From positions 1 through 64,000 of the forward strand of contig JAGQMS010000001.1 of the NCBI GenBank assembly GCA_020428535.1: a DNA stretch of 64,000 nucleotides, read 5' to 3'. Origin of the DNA: Candidatus Saccharimonadota bacterium (GTDB lineage Bacteria; Patescibacteriota; Saccharimonadia; Saccharimonadales; JAGQMS01). Positions within the stretch are counted from its first letter, which is position 1; every line of letters begins with the position of its first letter. This document shows positions 7,725-17,158 of this stretch, piece by piece. Both the position numbers and the translations under genes were made by a program. The notes below the pieces were generated by a model, which was not told where the DNA came from, did no database searches, and saw only the letters and a program-made list of their open reading frames with translations.

Positions 7725-9382
7725 AAAAATCTACAATCTACATCGATATTGAAGATGACATAGCCGGCATTGCTGACAAGATAAAGGCATCTAATGAGAA
7801 AATCGTTGCTTTAGTGTTGCCAAAGCGGCCAAGCGTCCTGCAGGGTAGTGTAAATGTAAACCTATTAAAGCGCATCAGTGAGCAAGCCTCGAAAAATATT
7901 GTTTTGATAACTACTGACGAGCAGGTTATGACATTGGCAGCTCAAGCCGGGCTTTACGTTTCTAGTAGTCTTCAGTCAAAGCCAGCCATACCAAAAGTGA
8001 AGATCAGCAAAGAAGAAATCGAAGAGTCAGTCGAAGATGATGGAGTTGACCCAGCTCAGCCAGATGTTTATGTTGGCGATAAAAAAGTTGATCTATCTAC
8101 CCCAATCGGCAAATTAGCCGGCGCTGACGAAGGCGACGACGATGAAATCGAACTAGATAATTTAGATCAAGATGATGAGAAGAAAGAGGAAGATAGCAAA
8201 AAAGAATCAAAAGGTATCAAGGTGCCTAACTTCGGTAGCTTCCGTATTAGGTTGGTTCTTGCGGGGCTAGTAATTATTCTTTTGTCTGCAATAGGGTATT
8301 GGGCTTTCATGATTGCACCAAAAGCGAGCATAACAATTGATACCCAAAAAAGTGACGCCAATAGTAAGATTACGGTTATCGCAGATACGGCCCAGCAAGC
8401 CGTCGATTCGGTGAATATGCTTGTTCCCGCAAAGAAACTTGAAGATAAACAGACTCTGAGCGGATCATTTACGCCAACAGGCCAAAAAGACGTCGGGGAT
8501 AAGGCAAGTGGCACAGTGACTCTGAAGAATTGCGACTCTACTGACCCTATTACAGTCCCATCCGGAACAGGTGTTAGTAAAAGTTCATATACTTTTATCA
8601 CGCAAAAAGCCATAACCTTGCCCGGGGGGTCCTTTACTGGAGGTGGAAGTAACTGCACAACTCCTGACTCGAATAGTGTCGATGTTGCCGTAGTAGCCTC
8701 TAAATCTGGTGACCAATACAATCTTGCGGCAGGTGCTTATTCAGTAGCTGGGTACCCTAATATTACTGCGTATGGTGGGGTTATGGGTGGTGGAACATCT
8801 AAGCTAGTGAAAGTTGTTTCGGCTGACGACATTGAAGCGGCCAAGCTAAAGCTACTAGAAAACGCTGCAGATAATGTTCAGGGTAAGGTAGCTACCCTAC
8901 TAACTAATGACGGATATATACCAATTGCTGACACTTACTCAACCTCGCAGGGAGAGCCGAAGCCAGCTGTAGCAGTGGACGGCGAAGCTAGCGGAGATGT
9001 CGCTATAACCATGGATATTACATCCTCAATGTTGGGAGTTAAGAGACAAGACGTGGATCCGCTATTGAGTGCGGAAATAGCTAAAAACATTACTTTGGCC
9101 CAAACAGTTTCTACGACTGGTTCAGAATCGGCTGTTGTCGGTGTAATCGAAAAAACCAGCCCCGAAAAACTAAAGATTTCAATCTCTGCAACAGGAAAAG
9201 TTGGCCCAAATCTCAATGAAGAAAGCTTGAAAACTCAGATAGCTGGAGCAAGAGCAGGCGCAGCAAAGCAACAGCTAGAGGCACTACCCGGCGTTACAAA
9301 GGCAGACATTAGGCTTTCGCCTTTCTGGGTGTTTTCAATTCCTAAGAAAACTACTAAAATCACAATCACGATAAATGGTTGA
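7721..9382 (+). CDS. Baseplate J/gp47-like bitopic membrane protein
   Basis: The start overlaps the previous stop (ATGA). The 553-residue product has a cytoplasmic alpha/beta domain at about 1-90 (IVALVLPKRPSVLQGSVN, VLITTDEQVM), an acidic linker at about 95-162, one membrane helix at about 176-198, and a long outer region with repeated beta-type domains (GTVTLKNCDST, SSMLGVKRQDV, FWVFSIPKK ending). Proteins of this layout are common in Patescibacteria, where they are annotated as baseplate J-like. The function is unproven. Coupling to the actin-like ATPase suggests one envelope-spanning complex. Confidence 0.65.
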   Translation: MKKSTIYIDIEDDIAGIADKIKASNEKIVALVLPKRPSVLQGSVNVNLLKRISEQASKNIVLITTDEQVMTLAAQAGLYVSSSLQSKPAIPKVKISKEEIEESVEDDGVDPAQPDVYVGDKKVDLSTPIGKLAGADEGDDDEIELDNLDQDDEKKEEDSKKESKGIKVPNFGSFRIRLVLAGLVIILLSAIGYWAFMIAPKASITIDTQKSDANSKITVIADTAQQAVDSVNMLVPAKKLEDKQTLSGSFTPTGQKDVGDKASGTVTLKNCDSTDPITVPSGTGVSKSSYTFITQKAITLPGGSFTGGGSNCTTPDSNSVDVAVVASKSGDQYNLAAGAYSVAGYPNITAYGGVMGGGTSKLVKVVSADDIEAAKLKLLENAADNVQGKVATLLTNDGYIPIADTYSTSQGEPKPAVAVDGEASGDVAITMDITSSMLGVKRQDVDPLLSAEIAKNITLAQTVSTTGSESAVVGVIEKTSPEKLKISISATGKVGPNLNEESLKTQIAGARAGAAKQQLEALPGVTKADIRLSPFWVFSIPKKTTKITITING

Positions 9383-9770
9383 GTTCAAAAATGCCCTAGG
9401 TTTAGATATCGGTGCGGCTAGAATTGGCGTCGCTCGGGTTAACTCAATAGCAAAACTTCCTCAAGCGCTTAAAATATTAGATAATGACGAAAATTTTTTA
9501 AACAACCTTGTTAAATTAGTTGAAGAGTTTCAAATTGATCTCGTAGTTGTAGGACTGCCCAGAAACATGAACGGAGAAGAAACGGAGCAGTCTAAAGTCA
9601 TAGTAAGATTCTGCGATGAGAAGATAACTCCCCTAGGGATTAAATACATTTTTCAAGATGAAACACTATCTACAAATGAAGCTGAGGCTCGCAATTCGAA
9701 TAAATCTCGTCATGTAGACGACCTCGCTGCTGTGGTAATATTGGAAGACTTCATCAGGACAAATATATAA
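9375..9770 (+). CDS. ruvX: RuvX/YqgF-type Holliday junction resolvase or pre-16S rRNA nuclease
   Basis: The 131-residue product has the RNase H-like fold signatures of YqgF: GLDIGAARIGVA with the first acidic residue, VVGLPRNMNGEETEQS, QDETLSTNEAEAR, and the final DDLAAVVILEDF. The family acts on pre-16S rRNA 5' ends and may resolve Holliday junctions. ATG 9375 overlaps the previous gene by 8 nt, and mltG follows after 4 nt. The ruvX-mltG pairing is common in bacteria. Confidence 0.93.
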   Translation: MVEFKNALGLDIGAARIGVARVNSIAKLPQALKILDNDENFLNNLVKLVEEFQIDLVVVGLPRNMNGEETEQSKVIVRFCDEKITPLGIKYIFQDETLSTNEAEARNSNKSRHVDDLAAVVILEDFIRTNI

Positions 9771-9774
9771 GTAT

Positions 9775-10842
9775 ATGGATCAATTAAAGATAAAAAGAAA
9801 GCCTAGCAAACTGAAGATTAGTCTTATCATATTATTGAGCCTGATCCTAGTTGTTTTTAGTGGTGTATTATACGCACGTTTTTGGTATGTGAATTCTCTA
9901 AAACCAGTGTCCAATGACACTACCGTAGTAAGTGAAATCATTGCACCGGGTAGTAGCTTGGGCGATATATCATCACAGCTTAAAAACCATGGTTTGATCA
10001 AGAGCGCTCGTGCTTTTGAAGTTTATGTACGCATTCAAAAACAAGCATCAAAGCTAAAAGCCGGAACATACGAATTAAGCCCTTCAATGTCTACACAGCA
10101 AGTCTTAGATGTTCTGGTAGCGGGGAAAGAAGCTGCTAGTTTGTTCACCATTGGGCCTGGCCTAAGAGTGGATCAAATTAAACAAAGGTTTATCAAGGCT
10201 GGCTATTCTGAGGAAGATATTACCCTTGCCATGGATCCCGCTAACTATCTTGATATCCCAGTAGTGAACCAGATAAAGGACGGCGAGAGCCTAGAGGGCT
10301 TTATCTACCCTGAGTCATATCAAATAACCGAATCTACAACGCCAAAAGATATAATTCGGCTCTCTTTGGTGGAGCTAAATAAAGTCATAACTCCTGACAT
10401 GGTAGCGGCTTTTAGGTCGCATAATCTAAGTGTTTATGAGGCAGTCACGCTGGCATCCATTGTCGAGAAAGAAGTCCCAAGTGCAGAAGATCGAAAGGTA
10501 GTAGCGCAAATATTTGAGAAACGGCTCGACGAGGGAATTGATCTCGGCTCGGATGCTACATATTTTTACGCATCGGCTGTATTCGGTGGTGAGCCAACAC
10601 CATTTCTAGATTCACCGTACAACACTCGACTGTATTCAGGATTACCGCCGGGCCCCATAAATAATGTTGGAAAGACTGCTCTTGAAGCTGTTGCATACCC
10701 CGCAGACACGGATTACTTATTCTTCCTTACGGGCGATGACGGTATAAATTATTTCACTAGAACTCAAGCTGAGCATGAACAGGCGATTAGAGATCATTGC
10801 AAAATAACTTGCGCCAGTGACTATGTTCCAGTTGTGAACTGA
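9775..10842 (+). CDS. mltG: Endolytic murein transglycosylase MltG
   Basis: MltG cleaves nascent peptidoglycan strands at the membrane and sets strand length. The 355-residue product has a short cytoplasmic basic N-terminus, one membrane helix (about 15-36), a LysM-like region, and the YceG catalytic domain with EGFIYPESY, SIVEKEV (catalytic Glu231 by family alignment), GSDATYFYA and YNTRLYSGLPPGPINNVG. Size and order match the family. It follows ruvX by 4 nt. Downstream genes are two CHAP hydrolases and a FemAB enzyme, forming a wall-remodelling block. Confidence 0.95.
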   Translation: MDQLKIKRKPSKLKISLIILLSLILVVFSGVLYARFWYVNSLKPVSNDTTVVSEIIAPGSSLGDISSQLKNHGLIKSARAFEVYVRIQKQASKLKAGTYELSPSMSTQQVLDVLVAGKEAASLFTIGPGLRVDQIKQRFIKAGYSEEDITLAMDPANYLDIPVVNQIKDGESLEGFIYPESYQITESTTPKDIIRLSLVELNKVITPDMVAAFRSHNLSVYEAVTLASIVEKEVPSAEDRKVVAQIFEKRLDEGIDLGSDATYFYASAVFGGEPTPFLDSPYNTRLYSGLPPGPINNVGKTALEAVAYPADTDYLFFLTGDDGINYFTRTQAEHEQAIRDHCKITCASDYVPVVN

Positions 10843-10895
10843 TTTTGTGCTATAATATCTCTTAAGCTATCAATTTTTTGTTAGCTGAATAGAGA

Positions 10896-10930
10896 GGTGT
10901 TGCTGTCCCTGTTAGGACGACGACGCCTTT
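10896..10930 (+). promoter_or_regulatory. Strong leader hairpin before the LysM-CHAP hydrolase
   Basis: GGTGTTGCTGTCC (10896-10908) pairs with GGACGACGACGCC (10915-10927) in 12 of 13 positions, counting G-U pairs, across a 6-nt loop, and is followed by TTT. A TATAAT at 10851-10856 would start an 80-nt leader. The hairpin ends 12 nt before ATG 10940, so it could act as an attenuator or hide the ribosome site. It does not match the c-di-AMP (ydaO) riboswitch consensus as far as I can tell. Confidence 0.5.
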
Positions 10931-10939
10931 AAAATTACT

Positions 10940-12046
10940 ATGAATCTTAGCAATCTTTCTATAAGGAAGAAGAGCGCAAAGCGCTCAAAAAGTATAATTC
11001 GTACTCTCAAAAAGCCGTTTACGAAGTACGGTCTTTTGATTGTTAATACACTGCTAGTTGCCGGTGTTGCTGTCTTTTTAGTTACAAATTCAAGAACATC
11101 AGCGGTACCTAGCGCCCAAACTAATAATCAATCAAATTCTACAGAGGTTGTTGCTCTAGATGAGATATCCTCAGCGGACATCGCTGTTAATATAGCTCAA
11201 GCGGCAAGATTACCAGAAATTGATCAAGTGCGAAACCAGGCCGATTCCAGAGATACTCTGATAAGTATTCCCGTCTCTGAAGATGTTGTTGTTGCTAAAC
11301 CACAAATTGTAGCCGATGAAACTACTGGTACGCAGAGTAGAAAAGACATCCTACAATACGTTGTCCTAGACGGTGAAAGTGTATCTTCAATCGCACAGAA
11401 ATTTAGCGTTAGCGCTGAAAGCATTAAGTGGTCCAACAATCTTGGTGGTGACAGTGTACGTGCCGGCACTACGATTGTTCTACCACCAAAAAACAGGACA
11501 GGTTTGGTGTATAAGCCAAATGCCGGCGATACAATCGAAAAGTTAGCCGAAAAATATAAGACTACAGCAGATAAAATTGTGGCATTCAATGATCTTGAGC
11601 TGACCGGATCACTACCTGTAAATGAATATATTTTCATTCCTGATGGCGAGAAACCACCAGAGGTTAAATATGCCGGTGTTTCATATATTGGTAACTTTAC
11701 CCCAAGATTTGGTGGGAATGGATACGCGGCAGGATTTTGTACTTGGTGGGCCGCTGAAAGACGTGCCCAACTTGGCCATCCAGTACCTAGCAATCTTGGG
11801 AATGCCATCACATGGTTGGCTGCCGCGCAAGCAATCGGTATGGAAACTGGTACTGAGCCACGCGCAGGTGCAGTAGTCTGGTATCGATTCCCAGCTACAA
11901 GTGCTGGGCACGTCACAATAGTAGAATCAGTTAACGCCGATGGCTCAATAAATATTAGCGGTATGAATGACCGAGATGGCTGGGGCAGAGTCAGCTACTA
12001 TACTATTCCGGCATCAGACATGGATAATTACCGATTTATATACTAA
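10940..12046 (+). CDS. Peptidoglycan hydrolase with two LysM and a CHAP domain
   Basis: The 368-residue product has a cytoplasmic basic N-terminus, a membrane segment at about 33-50 (LLIVNTLLVAGVAVFLV), LysM 1 at about 140-182 (VVLDGESVSSIAQKF), LysM 2 at about 189-235 (YKPNAGDTIEKLAEKY) and a C-terminal CHAP amidase/endopeptidase domain. Catalytic Cys267 lies in GFCTWWAAERR and His324 in AGHVTIVES. LysM binds N-acetylglucosamine chains and CHAP cuts peptide cross-links or the amide bond. It lies between mltG and a PcsB-like hydrolase. A long structured leader precedes it. Confidence 0.93.
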   Translation: MNLSNLSIRKKSAKRSKSIIRTLKKPFTKYGLLIVNTLLVAGVAVFLVTNSRTSAVPSAQTNNQSNSTEVVALDEISSADIAVNIAQAARLPEIDQVRNQADSRDTLISIPVSEDVVVAKPQIVADETTGTQSRKDILQYVVLDGESVSSIAQKFSVSAESIKWSNNLGGDSVRAGTTIVLPPKNRTGLVYKPNAGDTIEKLAEKYKTTADKIVAFNDLELTGSLPVNEYIFIPDGEKPPEVKYAGVSYIGNFTPRFGGNGYAAGFCTWWAAERRAQLGHPVPSNLGNAITWLAAAQAIGMETGTEPRAGAVVWYRFPATSAGHVTIVESVNADGSINISGMNDRDGWGRVSYYTIPASDMDNYRFIY

Positions 12047-12104
12047 AAACTCTGGTTGAGACGACTTAACATATCATTAAGTTTATGGTAAAATAAGAGG
12101 TACC

Positions 12105-13244
12105 ATGGGCAAAATAAAAAATACTTTCAAACTAAAATTCCCATCAGTTATAGCAGCTCTGGTTATGATAATCAGTCCGGCTATTGCTCCCGTATATTCA
12201 TCAATATTAGTTGGTGCTGAAAGTGTTTCAGATCTTCAGAATCAGTCCAATTCACTTCAATCTCAGATCGATGCCAATAAGGCGAATGCAGACAACCTAG
12301 CAGTTCAAGTCGACAGTTTGCAAAACAAGATCGCAGAGCTTGATAATCAATTGGCATCAACACAAACTAAAATCGACGAAACTGAGCAAAAGATAAAAGA
12401 CCTAGAGGCAGAGCTAATAAAAACCGAAAACGAACTTGAACGGCAAAAGGGCATTCTAAGAACAAATCTCAAGGAACTTTATAAAACTACAGGCGCAAGC
12501 TCTGTAGAACTACTTTTCTCAAGTGACAATTTCAGCACCTTTGTTAATAAACAGCAATATCTTGAGCAACTAAAAAACAGTGTAAAAACCTCGCTAGACA
12601 ATGTTGTCGCTCTTAAAAAAGACTTAGAAGCCAAAAAAGCTGAACAAGAACAGCTAAAAACAAGTTTACAGGCACAGAAAGACGCTCTAGAAGCAACCAG
12701 AAAAGAACGTGCAGATTTGTTAGCTCAGACTCAAGGTGAAGAGCAAAAATATCGTGCCATGGTAGAAGAGTTGCAGAATCAACAAAAAGCGATTAATCAA
12801 AAAATTGCCGCGCTATCCCGCTCAACAAGCTATGTTGGTGACGGTTCATACCCCTGGGCGCATGTTGCAGAAGGCTACTGGACCGCATGGGATTGTTACG
12901 GCAATGACCCTTGGGGAATGTGCTATAGGCAGTGTGTAAGTTACACGGCATGGAAAGTTGCAAGCACTGGGCGTTACATGCCCACTACTTGGGTGAATGG
13001 TATGGGCAATGCTCGAAATTGGGTAACGAGTGCACAAAGCTACGGTATTCCTGTCGACCGAAACCCAACTCCAGGCTCAGTGGCTATTTGGGCGAGCGGT
13101 TACTACGGTCATGCAATGTACGTTGAAGACGTCTACTCCGATGGCACTATGCTAATTAGCCAATATAACTTCAATTATGACGGTAGATACAGCACCATGA
13201 TCCTTCCGTCTTCACGCTGGGACTTGTATTTCATACATTTTTAG
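12105..13244 (+). CDS. PcsB/CwlO-like hydrolase: coiled coil plus CHAP
   Basis: ATG 12105 follows TAAAAT (12089-12094) and AGAGG. The 379-residue product has a signal peptide (SVIAALVMIISPAIAPVYS), a long coiled coil at about 45-240 with regular heptads (SLQNKIAELDNQLAS), and a CHAP domain with Cys277 in MCYRQCVSYTAWK and His336 in GHAMYVED. This is the layout of PcsB, which is held inactive by its coiled coil and switched on by FtsEX. An FtsX-type permease in this window (60439) belongs to another operon, so a partnership is not implied. Confidence 0.92.
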   Translation: MGKIKNTFKLKFPSVIAALVMIISPAIAPVYSSILVGAESVSDLQNQSNSLQSQIDANKANADNLAVQVDSLQNKIAELDNQLASTQTKIDETEQKIKDLEAELIKTENELERQKGILRTNLKELYKTTGASSVELLFSSDNFSTFVNKQQYLEQLKNSVKTSLDNVVALKKDLEAKKAEQEQLKTSLQAQKDALEATRKERADLLAQTQGEEQKYRAMVEELQNQQKAINQKIAALSRSTSYVGDGSYPWAHVAEGYWTAWDCYGNDPWGMCYRQCVSYTAWKVASTGRYMPTTWVNGMGNARNWVTSAQSYGIPVDRNPTPGSVAIWASGYYGHAMYVEDVYSDGTMLISQYNFNYDGRYSTMILPSSRWDLYFIHF

Positions 13245-13289
13245 CCAAAATTACAAATATTTTTCGCATATAACAGGTATAATTAAGGG

Positions 13290-14231
13290 ATGACACCACC
13301 TTATGAGCGACATCTATTGCAAAGTAGAGTATGGTTTGAGTTCCAAAAAGTACTCGGAAATGATGTTATTGAAATTAGTTCAGAAGCGATGTCGGCCTAT
13401 GGTGTGGTAGAAAAATCAGATGGAAAATTTGGAAAGTTTTTTAAGCGACTTTACTTTCCTTATGGTCCAACGTTAGATTCTAAGAACAAGAACAAGATAC
13501 TTGAACTAATTGATGAAAAAGCCAGATCTATCGGCGTTGATTATGTTAGGATTGAGCCAATTTCGGGAGCTACCAGTAAATGGCTTTCTGAAAAAGGCTA
13601 CAAGAAAATGTCCAAAAGTTTTCAGCCGTCGAATACGTCGGTAATAGATTTAGGCAGTGGTTGGGATAAATTACTTATGGAATTTCGCACTTCAAACCGC
13701 CAGGGTTGGCGCAAAGCAGAGGCTGGAGCATTGATATTCGAGAAATCTCAAAACATTAAAGATGTTGATGATTTCTGGAAAATGCTAAAAGATACCGAAA
13801 GCCGTACGAGCACTCACATGAAGTCAAAAGATTACTTCGTGACAATGGTAGAGTTTATACTAAAAAATCGTTGTGGAGAGCTTATATTCGCCGTACACGA
13901 GGGGAAGAGAATTGCCTCAACAATAGTTTTTGATGATGTCGAACAAAGGTGCCGGTATTATCTCTATGCGGCATCTTACCCGGAAGCTAGAAAACTTGAT
14001 GCCGGAGCCAGTCTAGTTTCTTTTACTATAAAAGACGCAATTGATTCGGGCCTTGCTTACTATGATTTATTCGGGGTTAGTCCGCCGGATGCGCCACAAG
14101 ACCATCGATGGTATGGTTTTTCGAAATTTAAGAGATCGTTTGCTGGAAATGATGTTGAGTTTCTGGGTGACTGGGAAAAGACGGTGACGTATCGGCACAA
14201 AGTTCTGAATGTTTTAAGGAAATTGAGGTAG
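13290..14231 (+). CDS. FemAB/FemX-family peptidoglycan interpeptide transferase
   Basis: TATAAT (13278-13283) lies 6 nt before ATG 13290, a clear leaderless arrangement. The 313-residue product shows the double-GNAT FemAB layout: N-terminal QSRVWFEFQKVLG, a central FRTSNRQGWRKAEAGA, and C-terminal YDLFGVSPPDAPQDHRWYGF with KFKRSFAGN. The family uses aminoacyl-tRNA to add amino acids to the lipid II stem peptide. The residue added cannot be read from sequence. It shares a block with two CHAP hydrolases that would act on the cross-bridge. Confidence 0.9.
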   Translation: MTPPYERHLLQSRVWFEFQKVLGNDVIEISSEAMSAYGVVEKSDGKFGKFFKRLYFPYGPTLDSKNKNKILELIDEKARSIGVDYVRIEPISGATSKWLSEKGYKKMSKSFQPSNTSVIDLGSGWDKLLMEFRTSNRQGWRKAEAGALIFEKSQNIKDVDDFWKMLKDTESRTSTHMKSKDYFVTMVEFILKNRCGELIFAVHEGKRIASTIVFDDVEQRCRYYLYAASYPEARKLDAGASLVSFTIKDAIDSGLAYYDLFGVSPPDAPQDHRWYGFSKFKRSFAGNDVEFLGDWEKTVTYRHKVLNVLRKLR

Positions 14232-14236
14232 TTAAA

Positions 14237-15514
14237 ATGTTTGTAGATAAAGTTAAGGTTCAAGTTTCGGCTGGAAAAGGTGGTGATGGCTATATCAGCT
14301 TTAGAAATGAGAAATTTGTTGACCATGGTGGCCCTGACGGCGGTGACGGCGGTGACGGCGGTGATGTAATTGTTGAGGCTAGTAATAACCAAAACACCCT
14401 GGCGGCGTTTCGATACAATAAACTAATAACAGCCGATGAAGGAGCAAAAGGTTTTAAGCAAAAAAAGCATGGTAAATCCGCCGATGATCTGATAGTGAAA
14501 CTACCACTCGGTACTATTGTCTATGATTCAGATGGGCACGTGCGGGCCGATCTCCAAACTGTCGGTCAAAGAGCGGTAATAGCTTACGGAGGCAAGGGTG
14601 GTTTCGGCAATGCCCATTTCACATCTAGCACAAGGCAGGCGCCGAAATTCGCTGAAAAGGGTGAGGAAGGTGAAGCATACGAAGCCGTTTTTGAGATAAA
14701 ATTAATTGCTGAAGTCGGTTTAGTTGGCCTGCCAAATGCCGGAAAATCTACCTTGCTAAGCGTAGTCACGAATGCCCGTCCCGAGATTGCAAACTATCCA
14801 TTCACGACCTTAACACCAAACCTTGGAGTAGTTGATTTGGATGAAGGAAGAAGTATGCTGCTGGCCGATATCCCAGGTTTGATAGAGGGAGCATCGGAAG
14901 GGAAGGGTCTTGGCGACGACTTTTTAAGACACATTGAGCGTACAAAAGTTCTAGCGCATCTTGTCGACGCCTACAGTGATCATGTAGCAGAGGACTATAG
15001 GGTAATTCGAAAAGAACTAGAACTCTATTCAAAGAAAATAGCCAAGCTACCAGAAGTAGTTTTATTGACAAAAATAGATGGCCTAGATCAAGAAATTATA
15101 GATATGCAGACTGAAGAGCTACGTAAGGTAGTTAAGAAAAATACAAAGATTATGTGTTTATCTTCAATCGCAAAAGTGGGCCTAAAAGAAGCAATGAATG
15201 AAATATATTCGATCGTACATAAAGTCCGTCAAAAAGCAAAGAAGCAAGAAGAAGATTCAGTGCCTGTTATTTCTCCGAATTTTGGAGAGCTAGAGTGGAG
15301 CGTATCAGAAATCGAAGCAGGAAAATATCTTGTGAAGGGGCGAAAGCTTGAGCGATTTGCTATGCGCACCGATACGGAAAATGACGAAGCTGTGAGACGT
15401 TTGCGTGACATTTTGAGAAAAAAGGGTGTTATGCACGAACTCAAGAAACTTGGTGCCACTAGCGGAAGTGAAATATTTTTTGGGGTTGGCAGGAAAACTA
15501 AAATAACTCTTTAG
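14237..15514 (+). CDS. obgE: Obg-family GTPase
   Basis: Obg is a large-subunit assembly and stress GTPase. The 425-residue product has the glycine-rich Obg fold at about 1-158 (including GGDGGDGGDGGDVIVE), the G domain with G1 GLPNAGKST, switch YPFTTLTPNLG, G3 DIPGLIEGASEGKGLGD and G4 LTKID, and a C-terminal OCT domain (about 345-425). Start ATG 14237 lies 5 nt after the FemAB stop. A simple GGCGGTGAC repeat lies in the DNA near 14338-14365. Confidence 0.96.
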   Translation: MFVDKVKVQVSAGKGGDGYISFRNEKFVDHGGPDGGDGGDGGDVIVEASNNQNTLAAFRYNKLITADEGAKGFKQKKHGKSADDLIVKLPLGTIVYDSDGHVRADLQTVGQRAVIAYGGKGGFGNAHFTSSTRQAPKFAEKGEEGEAYEAVFEIKLIAEVGLVGLPNAGKSTLLSVVTNARPEIANYPFTTLTPNLGVVDLDEGRSMLLADIPGLIEGASEGKGLGDDFLRHIERTKVLAHLVDAYSDHVAEDYRVIRKELELYSKKIAKLPEVVLLTKIDGLDQEIIDMQTEELRKVVKKNTKIMCLSSIAKVGLKEAMNEIYSIVHKVRQKAKKQEEDSVPVISPNFGELEWSVSEIEAGKYLVKGRKLERFAMRTDTENDEAVRRLRDILRKKGVMHELKKLGATSGSEIFFGVGRKTKITL

Positions 15515-15515
15515 T

Positions 15516-16919
15516 ATGACAAGTTTTTTCTTTTACGATCTAGAGACTTCAGGGTTCAACCCAAGAAGCCAGCGAATTATGCAATTTGCCGGACAAAGGA
15601 CGGATTTAGATCTACAGCCTGTCGGTGAGCCATTCAATATACTTATAAAATTAACTGACGATATTTTGCCAGACCCTGACGCTCTACTGGTCACAAAAAT
15701 TACTCCTCAAAAAACTCGCTCTGATGGCCTGTCGGAAAAAGAATTTTTAGAAGTATTCCACCGAGACATTGCTACACCAGATACTGTCTTTGTCGGCTTC
15801 AACTCGATTCGTTTTGATGATGAGTTTATGCGGTCGATAAATTACCGTAATCTGTATGATCCCTACGAGTGGCAGTGGAAGGACGGCAGGAGTAAGTGGG
15901 ATATGCTCGACGTAGTCAGGATGACCAGGGCATTGAGGCCAGACGGTATAAAATGGCCAGTTTCTTCGGATGGAGTTGCGGTTAATCGACTTGAAAATAT
16001 CGCTGCCCTCAACGACCTAGAACACGAACAAGCACACGATGCGTTGAGTGATGTTTTTGCTACGATCGGCGTTGCTAAGCTAATTCAAACTATGCAACCA
16101 AAGCTATTTTCATACCTTTTTGATTTACGCCAAAAGAATAAGATCAAAGAATTATTGTCCGGTGGTGTTCCAATTGTATATACATCGGGTAGGTACCAAT
16201 CAGAATTCGAGAAAACCACCGTGGTCGCGCCTCTCGGAGAAGATAAGACTGGTAGTGGAATGTATGTTTATGATTTGCGCTATGATCCAGAAAGTTGGAA
16301 GCCCCACAGTGGCGATAAGGACGAATACAACCCCGTTAAATTGATGAAATATAATCATTGCCCAGCTCTTGCGCCAATTTCTGTACTAGACAGTGAAAGT
16401 TGGGCAAGAATCGGCTTGAACCTAGAGACAGTCAACAACCATTTCCATAATCTAGATTCTAAAAAAGATACGATTTTAGATGCACAGATTGCTGTAGAAA
16501 AACCAATCGCTGAATCGATCTTAGATCTTCCGCTCGAACAAGTCGATGAACGAATTTACGATGGTTTTTATGGCGATCAAGACAAAAGGCTCTGCTCCCG
16601 CATTAGGCAAATGCAACCCGACGAATTGGTAGAATTTAACCCAGAATTTGTAGATAAACGACTTAGCGGCTTATATTTTCTATATAAAGCTCGGCAGTTT
16701 CCAAAAAGCCTTTTAGCTGAAGATCGGGAAAAATGGGAACAGTACATCGCTAATAGGCTACTGGGCGGCGGGGACAACTCTCGTTACGCAAAATACATGA
16801 AAAGACTCCAAGAGCTTGCAGCTTTGGAGTATCTAGATGCAGATAAACGCTATGTCTTAGAAGAACTTGCACTTTACGCACAGTCGGTGGTGCCGCTAGA
16901 CAGTTATAGCGTCAATTGA
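15516..16919 (+). CDS. sbcB: Exodeoxyribonuclease I
   Basis: SbcB degrades single-stranded DNA from the 3' end. The 467-residue product begins with the DEDDh motif I (FFFYDLETSGFNPRSQRIM), followed by VFVGFNSIRFDDEFMR, a third motif HEQAHDALSDV, and the ExoI SH3-like and C-terminal regions. Length and order match E. coli exonuclease I. ATG 15516 follows the obg stop by 1 nt. The 3' end overlaps the end of a small minus-strand gene by 24 nt. Confidence 0.93.
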   Translation: MTSFFFYDLETSGFNPRSQRIMQFAGQRTDLDLQPVGEPFNILIKLTDDILPDPDALLVTKITPQKTRSDGLSEKEFLEVFHRDIATPDTVFVGFNSIRFDDEFMRSINYRNLYDPYEWQWKDGRSKWDMLDVVRMTRALRPDGIKWPVSSDGVAVNRLENIAALNDLEHEQAHDALSDVFATIGVAKLIQTMQPKLFSYLFDLRQKNKIKELLSGGVPIVYTSGRYQSEFEKTTVVAPLGEDKTGSGMYVYDLRYDPESWKPHSGDKDEYNPVKLMKYNHCPALAPISVLDSESWARIGLNLETVNNHFHNLDSKKDTILDAQIAVEKPIAESILDLPLEQVDERIYDGFYGDQDKRLCSRIRQMQPDELVEFNPEFVDKRLSGLYFLYKARQFPKSLLAEDREKWEQYIANRLLGGGDNSRYAKYMKRLQELAALEYLDADKRYVLEELALYAQSVVPLDSYSVN

Positions 16920-17138
16920 GTTCTGAAGTTCGTTTTGTAATTTGAGTAACCTTTTACGATATATTCCGAAAAGGTGAATGATGTACCAGGCAATAAAAAG
17001 CACAGAGAGCCCAGCAATGACAATAGATGTGTAATAGCCTAGCTCGAAATCTAGACCCGGGATTTTACCGGAAATAATAAATTCTAATAGAACATCTCCC
17101 ATGGCGAAGATATTAACATAAGATGGCGGTATAAGCAA
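16896..17138 (-). CDS. Small single-span membrane protein, unknown
   Basis: The 80-residue product has one clear membrane helix (about 38-57, VIAGLSVLFIAWYIIHLFG) then a basic segment (IYRKRLLKLQNELQN) that could form a short coiled coil. It runs tail-to-tail with sbcB, overlapping by 24 nt, and lies 20 nt after another minus-strand membrane gene, so the two may be co-transcribed. No family was recognised. The helix and charge pattern make a real gene more likely than chance. Confidence 0.5.
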   Translation of the reverse strand: MLIPPSYVNIFAMGDVLLEFIISGKIPGLDFELGYYTSIVIAGLSVLFIAWYIIHLFGIYRKRLLKLQNELQNSIDAITV

Positions 17139-17158
17139 TATGAGTATAGAGTATATGC

